Positions 34,654 to 43,494 of a stretch of DNA of 64,000 nt are shown piece after piece; positions within the stretch are counted from its first letter, which is position 1; the number at the start of each line of letters is the position of its first letter. The notes under the pieces are model-generated. The model was not told the origin of the DNA and made no database searches. It saw only the letters and a program-made list of their open reading frames with translations. The position numbers were made by a program, and so were the translations under genes. Source of the stretch: Burkholderia sp. Bp8992 (GTDB taxonomy: Bacteria > Pseudomonadota > Gammaproteobacteria > Burkholderiales > Burkholderiaceae); assembly GCF_003853705.1 (NCBI RefSeq), contig NZ_QTQI01000019.1, positions 1 to 64,000 of the forward strand, read 5' to 3'.

Positions 34654-35349
34654 TCAGTTTCCGAATGACGCGGGCACCATCTGGTCCTGGAGCCGGTTGG
34701 TCTTACCCGCTCGGCTCAGCACCAGTTCACTTTGCTGCTCGGCTACGAGCTTGTCCTCCGTCTCGGCCAGCATGCGAAAGAGCTGCAGTTTGGTCATCTC
34801 GTTGCCGACCGCGGTGGATTCGGCCTGAATGCGAGCCTGCAACTCCGCAACGCCCTTCGGGTCCTGCGTCGCGTTGATCTGTTGCGCGAGACTCTGGATC
34901 TGGTCCAGCTCCTGCAGCTCGGTCTGGTATGCCTGCAGACCGAACGCCTTGTCCTGGTAGGGCTTGTTGAGCGTGCGCCGACACACCTGCTGATCCACCC
35001 CGGTCTGGTCCTCGCAGTCGTAGATCCGGTTGGCCGAGCGCAATGCCTGCGCACTGCCCGTCAGGCCCGCGTAGCCGCCGTTCTGGATCGCGGTATAGAC
35101 GCTCTGCCAGTTCGACGGCAACGAGTTGGCGACGACCGGATTGCTCAGAAGCGCGCCGAAACCGCGCGTGCCGATCGTCGATTGGTAGATGTGCATTTCT
35201 TGCTGCACTTGCTGCTTGAGTTGGCCCACGGTGGCAATGGCCTGCACGACGCTCTGCGCGTCGTAAACCGGGATCCCTTGCGCGTGAGCGCCGATGCACC
35301 GCACCGCACACACGAATGCGACAGTGATCCATTTGCTTCGTCCGTTCAT
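34654..35349 (-). CDS. virB5: VirB5 minor pilin / TrbJ-like protein
   Basis: A 231-residue secreted protein with a signal peptide (ITVAFVCAVRCIGAHAQG). The mature part is helical (VVQAIATVGQLKQQVQQEM, TELQELDQIQSLAQQ, AELQARIQAESTAVG), typical of VirB5/TrbJ pilus-tip proteins. Start at 35349 (MNGRSK) lies 8 bases after AGGAGG; an ATG at 35355 is too close to it, and the frame to 35688 overlaps virB6. Confidence 0.88.
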   Translation of the reverse strand: MNGRSKWITVAFVCAVRCIGAHAQGIPVYDAQSVVQAIATVGQLKQQVQQEMHIYQSTIGTRGFGALLSNPVVANSLPSNWQSVYTAIQNGGYAGLTGSAQALRSANRIYDCEDQTGVDQQVCRRTLNKPYQDKAFGLQAYQTELQELDQIQSLAQQINATQDPKGVAELQARIQAESTAVGNEMTKLQLFRMLAETEDKLVAEQQSELVLSRAGKTNRLQDQMVPASFGN

Positions 35350-35365
35350 GGTCATTCCCTCCTGG

Positions 35366-36529
35366 TCAGCTGTCCTGCTGGCCCAAATTCGCGCGTGCAG
35401 CGCGCTGGTAAGCTGGGGTCCCGCCGCCGCTTGACCCAGATCTCCCGCCCGAACCCGTCCGATCACGAATTTCGCCACCGGAGGGCGGGCCTCGTCCGTT
35501 ACGGCTGAACGCCCGCCCAATCGCCGTGACGAGGCTTCGCGATGCCATGCCGGCCACAAACGCGCCGAAACCCGACAGAGTGGCGCCGCCAGACAAACCC
35601 GCTGCAACCGAAGGCAACTGCCAACCGACCATCGCGAGGAACATCCCGGTCGCAAAGAGCCCAATCGCGGCCGCCGCTGCAGCGGCATCGTCTAGGGAGG
35701 CGGAAACGGCTTGCATCAGGGCTGACGAATCGGCACCGGGTGAACCGTCCGTCACGTGGAACGAAGTGAGATCGGCCGAAAACGCCGTGAGCGCCATACC
35801 AAGGAAGGCAGCAACCAGAACCTGTAGCAACGCGTAATTGGCAACCTTCGCGGTCCACGCTTCGAAAAATCGCGCTGTGGGCGCAAACGCGGCGCACGCG
35901 ATGAAGATCGGGCCCAGTCCGAGCACGAGATCGAGCAGCATCCTTGCCATCACGACCTCGAAGGCCAGCACGATCAAAAAGATGGACCCGCCGAGCGCAG
36001 CAATGAGGCCGCAGAGGAAATCCCCAATCGCGGCGGCCAGACCGCTCGGACTGATTCCCTCATGCGTCGCCTTGTTGAAGTAGGCGTCCATCACGAGGTC
36101 GACCTGTTGGTCGTAGCAGTCGAGTGTCTGGTAAATGCTGGTCGCGGCGCCCTGTCCCGTCACGGTGCTGCCGTTGGCCGACCCGCATCCCGGGTTGCCC
36201 CCGCCCGTCGTGTTCGCCGCGTTCTGGATGGTCTGGGCCAGCCCAGCCGTCGCGCCGTTGACGGCTGTGACAACCTGCTGCTGGTAGATCCCGGCGCTCA
36301 GCGCGAACGCCAGCGTGATCGACACTTTCAGCCCTCGCCAGGCAAAGGCCGGCACCGCCTCGTGGGCTTCGCCGCGCACCACCGCGAGACCATAGGCCAG
36401 CACCCAGATCGTGACGCCCGTGGTCACGACCGGCACGAGCGCTCCGGAAAGCGCCGACGATACGGTCGTCACGTAGGTCGACATGCCGTTTTCGAGGGTG
36501 CCCCCCACGGCAGTAAAGAGGCCGCTCAT
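35366..36529 (-). CDS. virB6: VirB6/TrbL inner-membrane channel protein
   Basis: A 387-residue polytopic protein with about five to six membrane helices (LVPVVTTGVTIWVLAYGLAV, SITLAFALSAGIYQQQ, LIAALGGSIFLIVLAFEVVM, LLQVLVAAFLGMALTAF, AAAIGLFATGMFLAMVG) and a soluble Ser/Gly-rich tail. It carries DNA across the inner membrane. ATG overlaps the virB4 stop (ATGA). Confidence 0.9.
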   Translation of the reverse strand: MSGLFTAVGGTLENGMSTYVTTVSSALSGALVPVVTTGVTIWVLAYGLAVVRGEAHEAVPAFAWRGLKVSITLAFALSAGIYQQQVVTAVNGATAGLAQTIQNAANTTGGGNPGCGSANGSTVTGQGAATSIYQTLDCYDQQVDLVMDAYFNKATHEGISPSGLAAAIGDFLCGLIAALGGSIFLIVLAFEVVMARMLLDLVLGLGPIFIACAAFAPTARFFEAWTAKVANYALLQVLVAAFLGMALTAFSADLTSFHVTDGSPGADSSALMQAVSASLDDAAAAAAAIGLFATGMFLAMVGWQLPSVAAGLSGGATLSGFGAFVAGMASRSLVTAIGRAFSRNGRGPPSGGEIRDRTGSGGRSGSSGGGTPAYQRAARANLGQQDS

Positions 36530-38994
36530 CCCGCACCTCCCGGCCCGGGCGTCGGGGACAAGCGCGAGCTCGCCTGAGCCGCCCGGCGCGTCGCTAGTCG
36601 CTCATGAAAAACGGGCAGCCAGTCTTTGGGCATATCTCCGACTTCGGCACGGATCGCATCGAGCAGCTCGACGTTATCGGTCGTGCCGGACAGGACATCG
36701 AGCACATCACCAAGCCCTGCGAGATCGAGTCGGCCGATCGCGGAGCGATGGCCCTGCTTGACGAGGAACAAGCGGCTGCTCTCGCCCAGGTTGCGCACGA
36801 TATTGAATTCGGCTTCGGTCAGCTTGAAGCCATGCACGTAGTCGTCGTAGTCGGCACGCGGATTCGGCAGGAAGAAAAACGTCGCGCTCTGCTCGATCAG
36901 CGCACTGGCGATTTCGCTTCGCAATACGTCGGCCGGCGACTGGGTATCAAAAATCCCCAGCCCGTTCTGCTTGCGGATCGTTTTCTGCTTGTTCTTCGCA
37001 AAATCCGTGAAGACTGGGTCCCCGAGCCGCTTCCAGAACTCGGTCATCACATAGATGAAGCGTCGGCCGTCGATCAGGTTTTCGGTCCGATGCAGCAGGT
37101 ACATCGTCACGGGTGTCGACACCTCGGGATCGTCCAGCAGCTCGGTGTCGTCGAAACCAAACAGTTTCGCGTGCGCCAGATCGATACGGTCCGCCGGATT
37201 ATCGAGTACCCACCCCAGACGTCCGCCCGCACACCATTTGGCCAGCCGCGCATGCAAGCTGTTTTCGCCCACGTTCGGTAGGAGCTGCCGTACCATCGAC
37301 AAACGGCGCAGGGACTTGTCCATACGCGTGACCTCTCGCACAGCACGTGAGATGTCGAGTTCGTCCTTTGCAGACAATGGCTCGCCGACGTCAACGAGTT
37401 TGCGCACGAGGCGCTCCCAGAAATCGATCACCGGCTCATCCGGTGCCATCTGGAACGGATTAAGCCCGGTGGGCTCGCCGCGGCGGAACACGGTATAGGT
37501 GCCGCCCATCGCACGGATCGCGATCTCCGTGCCGCGATCCTTGTCGAACAGCACCGCCGTAAGGTCATACTTGGTCGCCATCGCGAGCAAGAACAGCTCA
37601 AGTACCGTCTTGCCCGCTCCTGCCCGGCCTATGATCTGCGTGTTGGCGAGTGCCTTCTCGTCGAGTGAGTCCTGCTTATCCGGTGTCGCGTGGAAGTTCA
37701 GATAAAGCGGCTGGCCGCTGGGTGTCTTGACGATCGTGATTGCCTCGCCCCACGGATTGCCTTCGCGCTTGCCGGTCGCGAAGTTGTGCAGGCTTGCCAA
37801 ACCGCAAAAATTGCGCGATGTGAGCTTCGCTTCGCGCGGCCGGTAGCGCCAGTTGGCCGGTAGTTGCGCAAACCAGGCCGCATCGGCCACGAGATCGATC
37901 AATGCCGTCTGGAACCCGGCGTCGGCCAGCTGCGTTCGTGCCTTCGCGATGCTGCGAGACACGTCATTCAGCGAGTCACCGAGCACCGCCAGCGAATAGT
38001 GATACTCGCCAAGAACGAAATTCCCGTTGATCAGATCATCGAGCGCGCGGTCGATCGCGTCGACCTGGGACAGGGCAACGTCCTCACCGGCAATAAGCTG
38101 ATTGCGCTGCCGCTCCAACGCCTCCTTCGCCGTGGGTTTATCCAGAATCGTGAAGCTCTGCGTCTCGATATATTCGAAGTCGCCGTACAGCAGGCCATTG
38201 AGCATGCCCGGTTCGGTGTCTTCCGGATAATCCTTGAGGTCCAGCATCGCCGCGAACCGCGTTGCCGTCGGCATGCGAATCTCGATTTTCTCGGCCCCAA
38301 CAAAGAGCCGCGAAATCGGCAGCGCCTCGCGAATCGTGCCGGCTGGCACGGGCTCAGGTTCCCAGACTCCGTTGACCAGATAGCCGAGCAGTTCCAGCGC
38401 TGACGAATAGCGGCGCGAAGTGGCCACGATGGGACTCGGCCGGCGATAGACACCGAGCGCGACCGGTTCGTAGGGTTTCAGGCTCGATTCGACCTGGGCC
38501 GCGAGCTCCGACATCATCTTCAGTGCGTCGAGTTGATCGCGCCGGATATCGTCGCGCGTGCGACGTGCCGCACGGCTGAAGACACGTCCGAGGCGGGTGC
38601 GGTTTGGCCGATAGACCACCGTCAGATACAACTCGTTGGCCATCATCCGGTATCCCGCAAAACTCGCGTAGTAGCGTGTCGCCAGTTCCTCGCAGAAGCG
38701 GTTGTCGTACTGCGTCGAGAATCGGTCCGACACCCGTCGGCGCAGACGATGCGACCACAGCGCCACATGGCCGCCCGCCAGTCCGCGCACAAATTGGTTG
38801 AATCCTTCGTGTCGCGCAAGGATGTCGGCGGGATCGGCTGCCTCGAACGCAATGCCGGCGATCTTCCAGATTTGCAGGTAGTCGCCTTCTCGCGTCTTGA
38901 TGACGTGGTCGGTCACATGCGTCGAGTACGGGATATAGCCGGCAAGCGGCACTTCCCGGCTCGCGACGGATCCGACGTGCGATTGGCGCGCCAT
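36526..38994 (-). CDS. virB4: VirB4 ATPase
   Basis: An 822-residue CagE/TrbE/VirB4 ATPase. The N-terminal domain begins PLAGYIPYSTHVTDHVIKTR. Walker A IIGRAGAGKTVLELF is near residue 465, and RFIYVMTEFWKRL carries the Walker B region. It powers pilus biogenesis and DNA transfer. It ends four bases into virB6 and starts 1 base after virB3. Length is normal. Confidence 0.93.
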   Translation of the reverse strand: MARQSHVGSVASREVPLAGYIPYSTHVTDHVIKTREGDYLQIWKIAGIAFEAADPADILARHEGFNQFVRGLAGGHVALWSHRLRRRVSDRFSTQYDNRFCEELATRYYASFAGYRMMANELYLTVVYRPNRTRLGRVFSRAARRTRDDIRRDQLDALKMMSELAAQVESSLKPYEPVALGVYRRPSPIVATSRRYSSALELLGYLVNGVWEPEPVPAGTIREALPISRLFVGAEKIEIRMPTATRFAAMLDLKDYPEDTEPGMLNGLLYGDFEYIETQSFTILDKPTAKEALERQRNQLIAGEDVALSQVDAIDRALDDLINGNFVLGEYHYSLAVLGDSLNDVSRSIAKARTQLADAGFQTALIDLVADAAWFAQLPANWRYRPREAKLTSRNFCGLASLHNFATGKREGNPWGEAITIVKTPSGQPLYLNFHATPDKQDSLDEKALANTQIIGRAGAGKTVLELFLLAMATKYDLTAVLFDKDRGTEIAIRAMGGTYTVFRRGEPTGLNPFQMAPDEPVIDFWERLVRKLVDVGEPLSAKDELDISRAVREVTRMDKSLRRLSMVRQLLPNVGENSLHARLAKWCAGGRLGWVLDNPADRIDLAHAKLFGFDDTELLDDPEVSTPVTMYLLHRTENLIDGRRFIYVMTEFWKRLGDPVFTDFAKNKQKTIRKQNGLGIFDTQSPADVLRSEIASALIEQSATFFFLPNPRADYDDYVHGFKLTEAEFNIVRNLGESSRLFLVKQGHRSAIGRLDLAGLGDVLDVLSGTTDNVELLDAIRAEVGDMPKDWLPVFHERLATRRAAQASSRLSPTPGPGGAG

Positions 38995-38995
38995 G

Positions 38996-39316
38996 TCATG
39001 CCCTCCTCTTCAGGCGCACCGGCACATAGGCGTGTGCGCCCCAGAAGCGGCGATTGACCTGACGCAACGCCACGCGGGCGCGTCGCGCGTGCTGCGCAAG
39101 CCGTTGATCGTCGTGGCGCGTCGTCACCCGCATCGCGACGAACACCGGAATCATCAAAACGAGGATCGCGACACCCAGCACAGGGCTGGCCAGCAGTGCC
39201 CAGATTGCGGGGATCAGCATGCCGCCGCCGACCATCAGGAAGGGCACCAGCGGCACCCCCCAAAGCATCGCGGGACGCGTGCAGCCTTTGAAGACGGGAT
39301 CCTTGAGAGAATGCAT
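38996..39316 (-). CDS. virB3: VirB3 membrane protein
   Basis: A 106-residue protein with the VirB3 start (HSLKDPVFKGCTRPAMLWGVP) and two adjacent hydrophobic helices (PFLMVGGGMLIPAIWALLA, then LGVAILVLMIPVFVAM) followed by a basic C-terminus. Start at 39316. It is directly before virB4, as in other VirB systems. Confidence 0.9.
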   Translation of the reverse strand: MHSLKDPVFKGCTRPAMLWGVPLVPFLMVGGGMLIPAIWALLASPVLGVAILVLMIPVFVAMRVTTRHDDQRLAQHARRARVALRQVNRRFWGAHAYVPVRLKRRA

Positions 39317-39333
39317 GGTTAGTTGCCCCCGGA

Positions 39334-39675
39334 TCAGCTCGAAGGAATCAACATGCCGGCGATGACGGTCGCGCAACCGACGAATAGACCGCCGATAAAC
39401 ACGTTCGCGATATCACCGAACCGGGCGTGCTGGAACATCATCCGAAAGCCAGCCCAGATAATCGAAATCGAACAAATCACGCCCCCGACACTCAGCAACG
39501 TCGTCTGAATCGTGTTGAGCAGCGTATTGACCTGTGATAGTTGCGCGCGGGCCGGGGCCGTGAACATCAGGGCCGAAGTGGCAAGAATGATTGCCAGTTC
39601 CGCCTTTCGGTCAGACAGAAATCGCATCGTCCGTTCGACGAATATCGATGATTTATATCGTATTCCTAAGCACAT
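39334..39675 (-). CDS. virB2: VirB2 major pilin precursor
   Basis: A 113-residue prepilin with a long signal peptide ending in TAPARAQ, then a mature part with two hydrophobic helices (LLSVGGVICSISIIWAGFRM, then IFIGGLFVGCATVIAGML-type). The start at 39675 (MCLGIRY) has a strong GGAAGGGAG site 6 bases upstream; MRFLSDRK (39627) is the alternative. Confidence 0.88.
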   Translation of the reverse strand: MCLGIRYKSSIFVERTMRFLSDRKAELAIILATSALMFTAPARAQLSQVNTLLNTIQTTLLSVGGVICSISIIWAGFRMMFQHARFGDIANVFIGGLFVGCATVIAGMLIPSS

Positions 39676-39722
39676 GATCGACTCCCTTCCGATACATCTC
39701 AATCTAATTCGTCAATGTCGAG

Positions 39723-40400
39723 TTAGAACACCACTGCACTACTGTCCGGTTTAAGAGGCTCCTCGGTAACGGGCGAAGCGGCGTTTATCACATCACGATC
39801 CCGCCGCAATAGCTGCCGAACCGCAGGTTCTGAGCGACGGGCACGAATCGACACTGCAGAACCGATCGGTACGACCGGAATGGGTGCAATCGCCGGAACA
39901 GACGAATTCGAGGAAGCTAGCGCCGCTGCGCTCTCCACGACACGCTGGACGTAGCCCGTCTGGTAGCCGGTCGAGAAATTGCCGCTCGCATAGCAGGACA
40001 GGCTCGCGCGTAATGCGGCCTGTACATCAGCCTGATAATCGGTCCCTGCGTGGAGCTTTCGGGTCGCCACCGCCGCTGTAAAACAGCGCTGCAGAATGGC
40101 TGCACCAGCAGCTAGGTTGCGACATGGCTCGAATGCGTTCTCGGCGGTCAGGCCATAGGCCAGCCAGTTCGCGCGATTCACCTGCGCGAGCCCGACACTG
40201 AAATTCCAGCCGCCTGCCTCCAGCGCGCGTACCGTCGCGACCGCTTCGGCCAAATTCGATGGCTGTCGACGCAGCCGCCCGTGAACGACGCCGATCGCGT
40301 AGGGATTGAATCCTGATTCGGTGCGCACGATCGCCGCCATCGTGGCCGGGGCGATCTGCGGCGCGCAGTCGTGCACGAGCGACAGAAAATCGAATGGCAT
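39723..40400 (-). CDS. virB1: VirB1 lytic transglycosylase
   Basis: A 225-residue lysozyme-like protein: IAPATMAAIVRTESGFNPYAIGV carries the catalytic Glu, and SVGLAQVNRANW and NLAAGAAIL complete the SLT fold. It opens peptidoglycan for the T4SS. There is no obvious signal peptide. TAATG overlap with the TrbM-like gene. Confidence 0.88.
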   Translation of the reverse strand: MPFDFLSLVHDCAPQIAPATMAAIVRTESGFNPYAIGVVHGRLRRQPSNLAEAVATVRALEAGGWNFSVGLAQVNRANWLAYGLTAENAFEPCRNLAAGAAILQRCFTAAVATRKLHAGTDYQADVQAALRASLSCYASGNFSTGYQTGYVQRVVESAAALASSNSSVPAIAPIPVVPIGSAVSIRARRSEPAVRQLLRRDRDVINAASPVTEEPLKPDSSAVVF

Positions 40401-40765
40401 TATCGATCCCCCTCTCCTGGGCGAACGACCTGCTGCAGGAGATGCACTGCCGACGTCGCGGAATAATGGGCGGAATGTATATTGTTACGTGCCGCTCCGT
40501 TCAGCGTGCCAGCCGTAGCAAGATCACAGGTTGGAAAAGGATCGCCGTCTCGCAGAGCGGCCCACAATCTCTCGATTGGCGGTACGCATTCGGCGTACTG
40601 CTCCGGGCCACCGGGGTTAGACAGACACAACATCACCTGACAACCCCAATCGTCCGCTCGTGCGACATCGGGCCACGCCATCGACGTTCCAAGCACGACC
40701 GCAAGCGACACCACACCACGCCACACGTTTTGTCGCACATCCGGAATCAACGCGGAATTATGCAT
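40400..40765 (-). CDS. TrbM/KikA-like secreted protein
   Basis: A 121-residue protein with a signal peptide (VVSLAVVLGTSMAWPDVARA) and the TrbM motif DDWGCQVMLCLSNPGGPEQ, then CVPPIERLWAALRDGDPFPTC. TrbM proteins are conserved accessory parts of conjugation loci with an uncertain role. Start at 40765 overlaps the ParA stop; GAGG is 6 bases upstream. Confidence 0.8.
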   Translation of the reverse strand: MHNSALIPDVRQNVWRGVVSLAVVLGTSMAWPDVARADDWGCQVMLCLSNPGGPEQYAECVPPIERLWAALRDGDPFPTCDLATAGTLNGAARNNIHSAHYSATSAVHLLQQVVRPGEGDR

Positions 40766-41603
40766 GGCATGCCTCGGCCATTTCCGAAGGCAATGCCGCA
40801 TCATTTGCAGAATCGAGTCGCCGTGCGAGCACGTCGAAACACGCGCTCATGGCCTGCCATTCGCGATTGGCCGCCAGACCGACTGGAATGAGATCCAGGA
40901 CCGAGGTCCCATTCGCCTGCGCCTGCGAAATGGCGTCAATCCGGGGGAGCAATAGATGGCCGCTTGGGCTCTGATCATGTGGAACCAGCCAGGTGGCCAC
41001 GCACGCCTCGAACGGCTTGAATCGGGCTTGCTGCCGCGGAGTCATCTCGACGCAGTTGGGCACGATACCGATAAAGCACAGCGACGGATTGAGCCGGGCT
41101 CGGACATTGCGCACGCCATTGCTGCCATTGACGAAATCGGCGACCTGCTCAAGCGTGTCCGGCGACAACAGAACGGGACTAATCAGCGCGTCGGCGAGCG
41201 CAGCCGCACAAATGGCACGCGCGTCAGGCCACGGCGGGCTATCGATCAAACAGACGTCAAACAACGGAGCGACCCGGGTCAACAGGTGTCGCAAGTTGGC
41301 GTAGAAATGCACGCCAGCCGGATCGGCTCGATACGCAATGCCGGCAACGGCGTCCGCCGCAAGCACGCAAATGCACGGTTCTGCCACATCAGATAGTCGG
41401 TCGGACCGAATATCGAGCGCCGCACGCTTCATCGAGCGTGCACGGGCGCCACGTGTAAGCGAAATGGCACTACACGCCGGCTCGGCCAGATCAAGCACCA
41501 ACACCCGATATCCGCGTACAAGACGAAGATAATGGGCAAACTGACACACCACTGTCGTTCTGCCTGTACCACCATGGCCCGAAGCCACAAGAAGCGATTT
41601 CAT
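40758..41603 (-). CDS. ParA/MinD-type ATPase of the T4SS operon
   Basis: A 281-residue ATPase with the deviant Walker A GHGGTGRTT (residues 8-16) and LDLAEPACSA (Walker A' position), then CLIDSPPW (Walker B). In place of the usual Lys the GxxGxxRTT form is present (GTGRTT), so nucleotide handling may differ. VirC1-like ParA proteins recruit the relaxosome to the T4SS. Start at 41603 (MKSLLVAS). It heads the virB operon. Confidence 0.8.
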   Translation of the reverse strand: MKSLLVASGHGGTGRTTVVCQFAHYLRLVRGYRVLVLDLAEPACSAISLTRGARARSMKRAALDIRSDRLSDVAEPCICVLAADAVAGIAYRADPAGVHFYANLRHLLTRVAPLFDVCLIDSPPWPDARAICAAALADALISPVLLSPDTLEQVADFVNGSNGVRNVRARLNPSLCFIGIVPNCVEMTPRQQARFKPFEACVATWLVPHDQSPSGHLLLPRIDAISQAQANGTSVLDLIPVGLAANREWQAMSACFDVLARRLDSANDAALPSEMAEACHA

Positions 41604-41725
41604 GGTCGTCACTCTTCGGATGGGGCTCCGAGCAGCGACGTGCTTTGATGAAAGTGAGAGAATCCCGGCACGAGGAAGGATCCCGACGAGTTCAACGTGC
41701 ATTCTTGAGAGCACGCCAGAAAACA

Positions 41726-41750
41726 GAAAAGCCTGCGATTACAGGCTTTC
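41726..41750 (-). terminator. Rho-independent terminator (minus strand)
   Basis: GAAAAGCCTG (41726-41735) and CAGGCTTTC (41742-41750) form a hairpin with a 6-base loop. On the minus strand the stem is followed by TTTTCTGTTTTC, a U-rich tail. It would stop transcription coming from the regulator genes before the ParA/virB operon. Confidence 0.65.
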
Positions 41751-42077
41751 TCACGAACGCTACGGCACACTACGCCATCACACAGACGTCAATGCTGCGG
41801 GGCCGCTAACGCGTACTCGGTCGTGCTGTGCACGTTGACCGGATCAGATTGTTGGCTTCACTGTAGGTCAGCTGCCACGTCGATTCAAGGGCCGACATGC
41901 GTCGACGAGATGAGACGATATCTCTATCGTGCCGTGAAGCTCCTCGCTGTTCCTATATTTATTTCGTGTTCGGGGTGAACTCGATATTGTCCGCGGCGGA
42001 CCTACACGAGGCGAGTGCGACTCACGCCGCACGAGCGGCCGTACTATGGAAGTCACCGAACATTCATTCCTCGAATG
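41751..42077. other. intergenic region upstream of the T4SS operon
   Basis: About 330 bases between the terminator and the sigma-like gene. No convincing gene is seen on either strand (open frames are short). It may hold promoter or operator sites for the ParA/virB operon, but none is clear enough to mark. Confidence 0.35.
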
Positions 42078-42371
42078 TCACTGTTTGGTCTCGCCTTCTG
42101 CAAGGGCGCGGGCAAGCGCGGACCGTGCCGCATGGAGTTCCAGATCAAAATGCTGACGTGGATGGCGGGCAATCTTCAGCCGTCGACACACGACTTCTCG
42201 ACTCGCATGCCAGAGATAGACCATGCGCAGAATATCCCGATTTCGGGGCGGCAGTGTTCGCCATGCTCGGGTCACATATTCGGCATCAACGGGATCATGG
42301 GCACCACGATTCGACTGCCCCCAGTTGCGAAGACGCTCATCGAGCGACGGCGGCGGCTTATCGTTTTTCAC
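42078..42371 (-). CDS. small sigma-region-4/antiterminator-like regulator
   Basis: A 97-residue protein. TLPPRNRDILRMVYLWHASREVVCRRLKIARH looks like a helix-turn-helix of the sigma region 4 or phage antiterminator Q kind. Similar small proteins accompany AlpA-like regulators on beta-proteobacterial elements. ATG at 42371 overlaps the AlpA-like gene's end by 14 bases, so they form one operon. Probable activator of transfer genes; inference. Confidence 0.65.
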   Translation of the reverse strand: MKNDKPPPSLDERLRNWGQSNRGAHDPVDAEYVTRAWRTLPPRNRDILRMVYLWHASREVVCRRLKIARHPRQHFDLELHAARSALARALAEGETKQ

Positions 42372-42609
42372 CGCTGCCGTCCTGCTCTTCAGGTTCGCGC
42401 GCCTGCGAAGCGCGATATCGCGCAGGATCTGCCAAGAACTGTTCGATATCGGCCGCCCGCCACCCTACCATTCGTCCGCCAAGCGCAATGGCACGAGGAA
42501 ACGTTCCGTCTTGCATGCGCTTGTAGATCGTCGACCTCGATAGACCGGTGCACTGCTCGACCTGTCGTCGGCGCAAGATTGTCCGCGTTCCGTCACCATT
42601 CCAAGACAT
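42358..42609 (-). CDS. AlpA-family excisionase-like regulator
   Basis: An 83-residue protein with the AlpA/MerR-like winged helix: ILRRRQVEQCTGLSRSTIY, KRMQDGTFPRAIALGGRMVGW, then DIEQFLADP. AlpA proteins activate integrase or excision genes. Start at 42609 (MSWNGDG) gives the usual length; the frame to 42657 has no support. It is upstream of the sigma-like gene. Confidence 0.88.
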   Translation of the reverse strand: MSWNGDGTRTILRRRQVEQCTGLSRSTIYKRMQDGTFPRAIALGGRMVGWRAADIEQFLADPARYRASQAREPEEQDGSGEKR

Positions 42610-42886
42610 GATTCGCCCTCCATACCCGGCACGAACGTGGCCGGACGTGAAGAGCATTCAAGCAGCGAAAATGACGATGGACCAAACCCGTCGTATCGAC
42701 GGGACATCCCGTCGGTTCAGCGCGGCATCTCGGTGGAATTCGCGGATGGTATGAAGGAGGCCCGCGCGCCCAAAGCGCAGTGCGAGGTCATCGCGAGTAG
42801 ATGCAGCCCTCGCGGCGGCCGACTTCGTAACTTCGCCATAGGCAGGGAAGGTGATCTCTGGGTGCTTTACGGGAGACTGGTCGGTT

Positions 42887-43345
42887 TCACGACGCCACGT
42901 TTAGCGTTGCAATGGGTGACGCGAGCTGTCCCGCCATCAATCGTTGGAGGTTTTCCCAGGCTGCGCAGTACCGGTGCATCGGCACGGCCGCCAACTGATC
43001 GTCATGAACGACCAGGATCTGCTCGATCATGGACTGCTCGCGACCAAGCAACAGCCAAGCCGCGCCCTGCTCCGCGCGTGCAATGCATGCTTCCAAAGCG
43101 GCTTCGGCTTGCCGGTACATACTCAAATCCGCGCCTGTGTCGGTCTCGCTGCGCATATAGAACGCGAGGTAGACGACTCGTAACAGACAACTGATTTGCT
43201 CTTCTCCCCCATGACCGGCCCGCACAGCGGCCAGCGCCATATGATTTTCGAGGGACAGCGCACGGACCTTCGCGGTCGGCAATGGCAAGAGGTCACCTTT
43301 CGTAAGCGGCTTGCGACCCGGGCGTCGGACTTTCTGCAAAACCAT
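42887..43345 (-). CDS. conserved hypothetical ICE protein
   Basis: A 152-residue protein: VLQKVRRPGRKPLTKGDLL, then VRALSLENHMALAAVRAGHG, then helices ending QRLMAGQL. I have seen the KPLTK...LSLENH...AAVRAGHG pattern on related conjugative elements, without a function. Start at 43345 (MVLQKV) fits it; the longer frame to 43456 is not supported. Stretch 42610-42886 before the AlpA gene holds no clear gene. Confidence 0.65.
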   Translation of the reverse strand: MVLQKVRRPGRKPLTKGDLLPLPTAKVRALSLENHMALAAVRAGHGGEEQISCLLRVVYLAFYMRSETDTGADLSMYRQAEAALEACIARAEQGAAWLLLGREQSMIEQILVVHDDQLAAVPMHRYCAAWENLQRLMAGQLASPIATLNVAS

Positions 43346-43446
43346 GAGGCATGAAGTACCCGTGATGATGTTGAGACATGATACCGCGCGCCTCACATCC
43401 AGCCGAATGCATCCTGGTCTCCACCCCAAGCAATCGCTGCACTGAA

Positions 43447-43467
43447 GGCCGGACACCCGATCCGGCC
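43447..43467 (-). terminator. hairpin after the porin gene
   Basis: GGCCGGA (43447-43453) and TCCGGCC (43461-43467) form a 7-bp stem with a 7-base loop, 28 bases past the porin stop on the minus strand. No T tract, so it is only a candidate terminator. Confidence 0.35.
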
Positions 43468-43494
43468 GTGTTCTACCCTAACGAGGTCGTACTC

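Noticed and set aside
43346-43494. right attachment site of the conjugative element
   Set aside because: The gene content changes here, but I found no matching direct repeat, tRNA end or integrase, so the boundary is not claimed.
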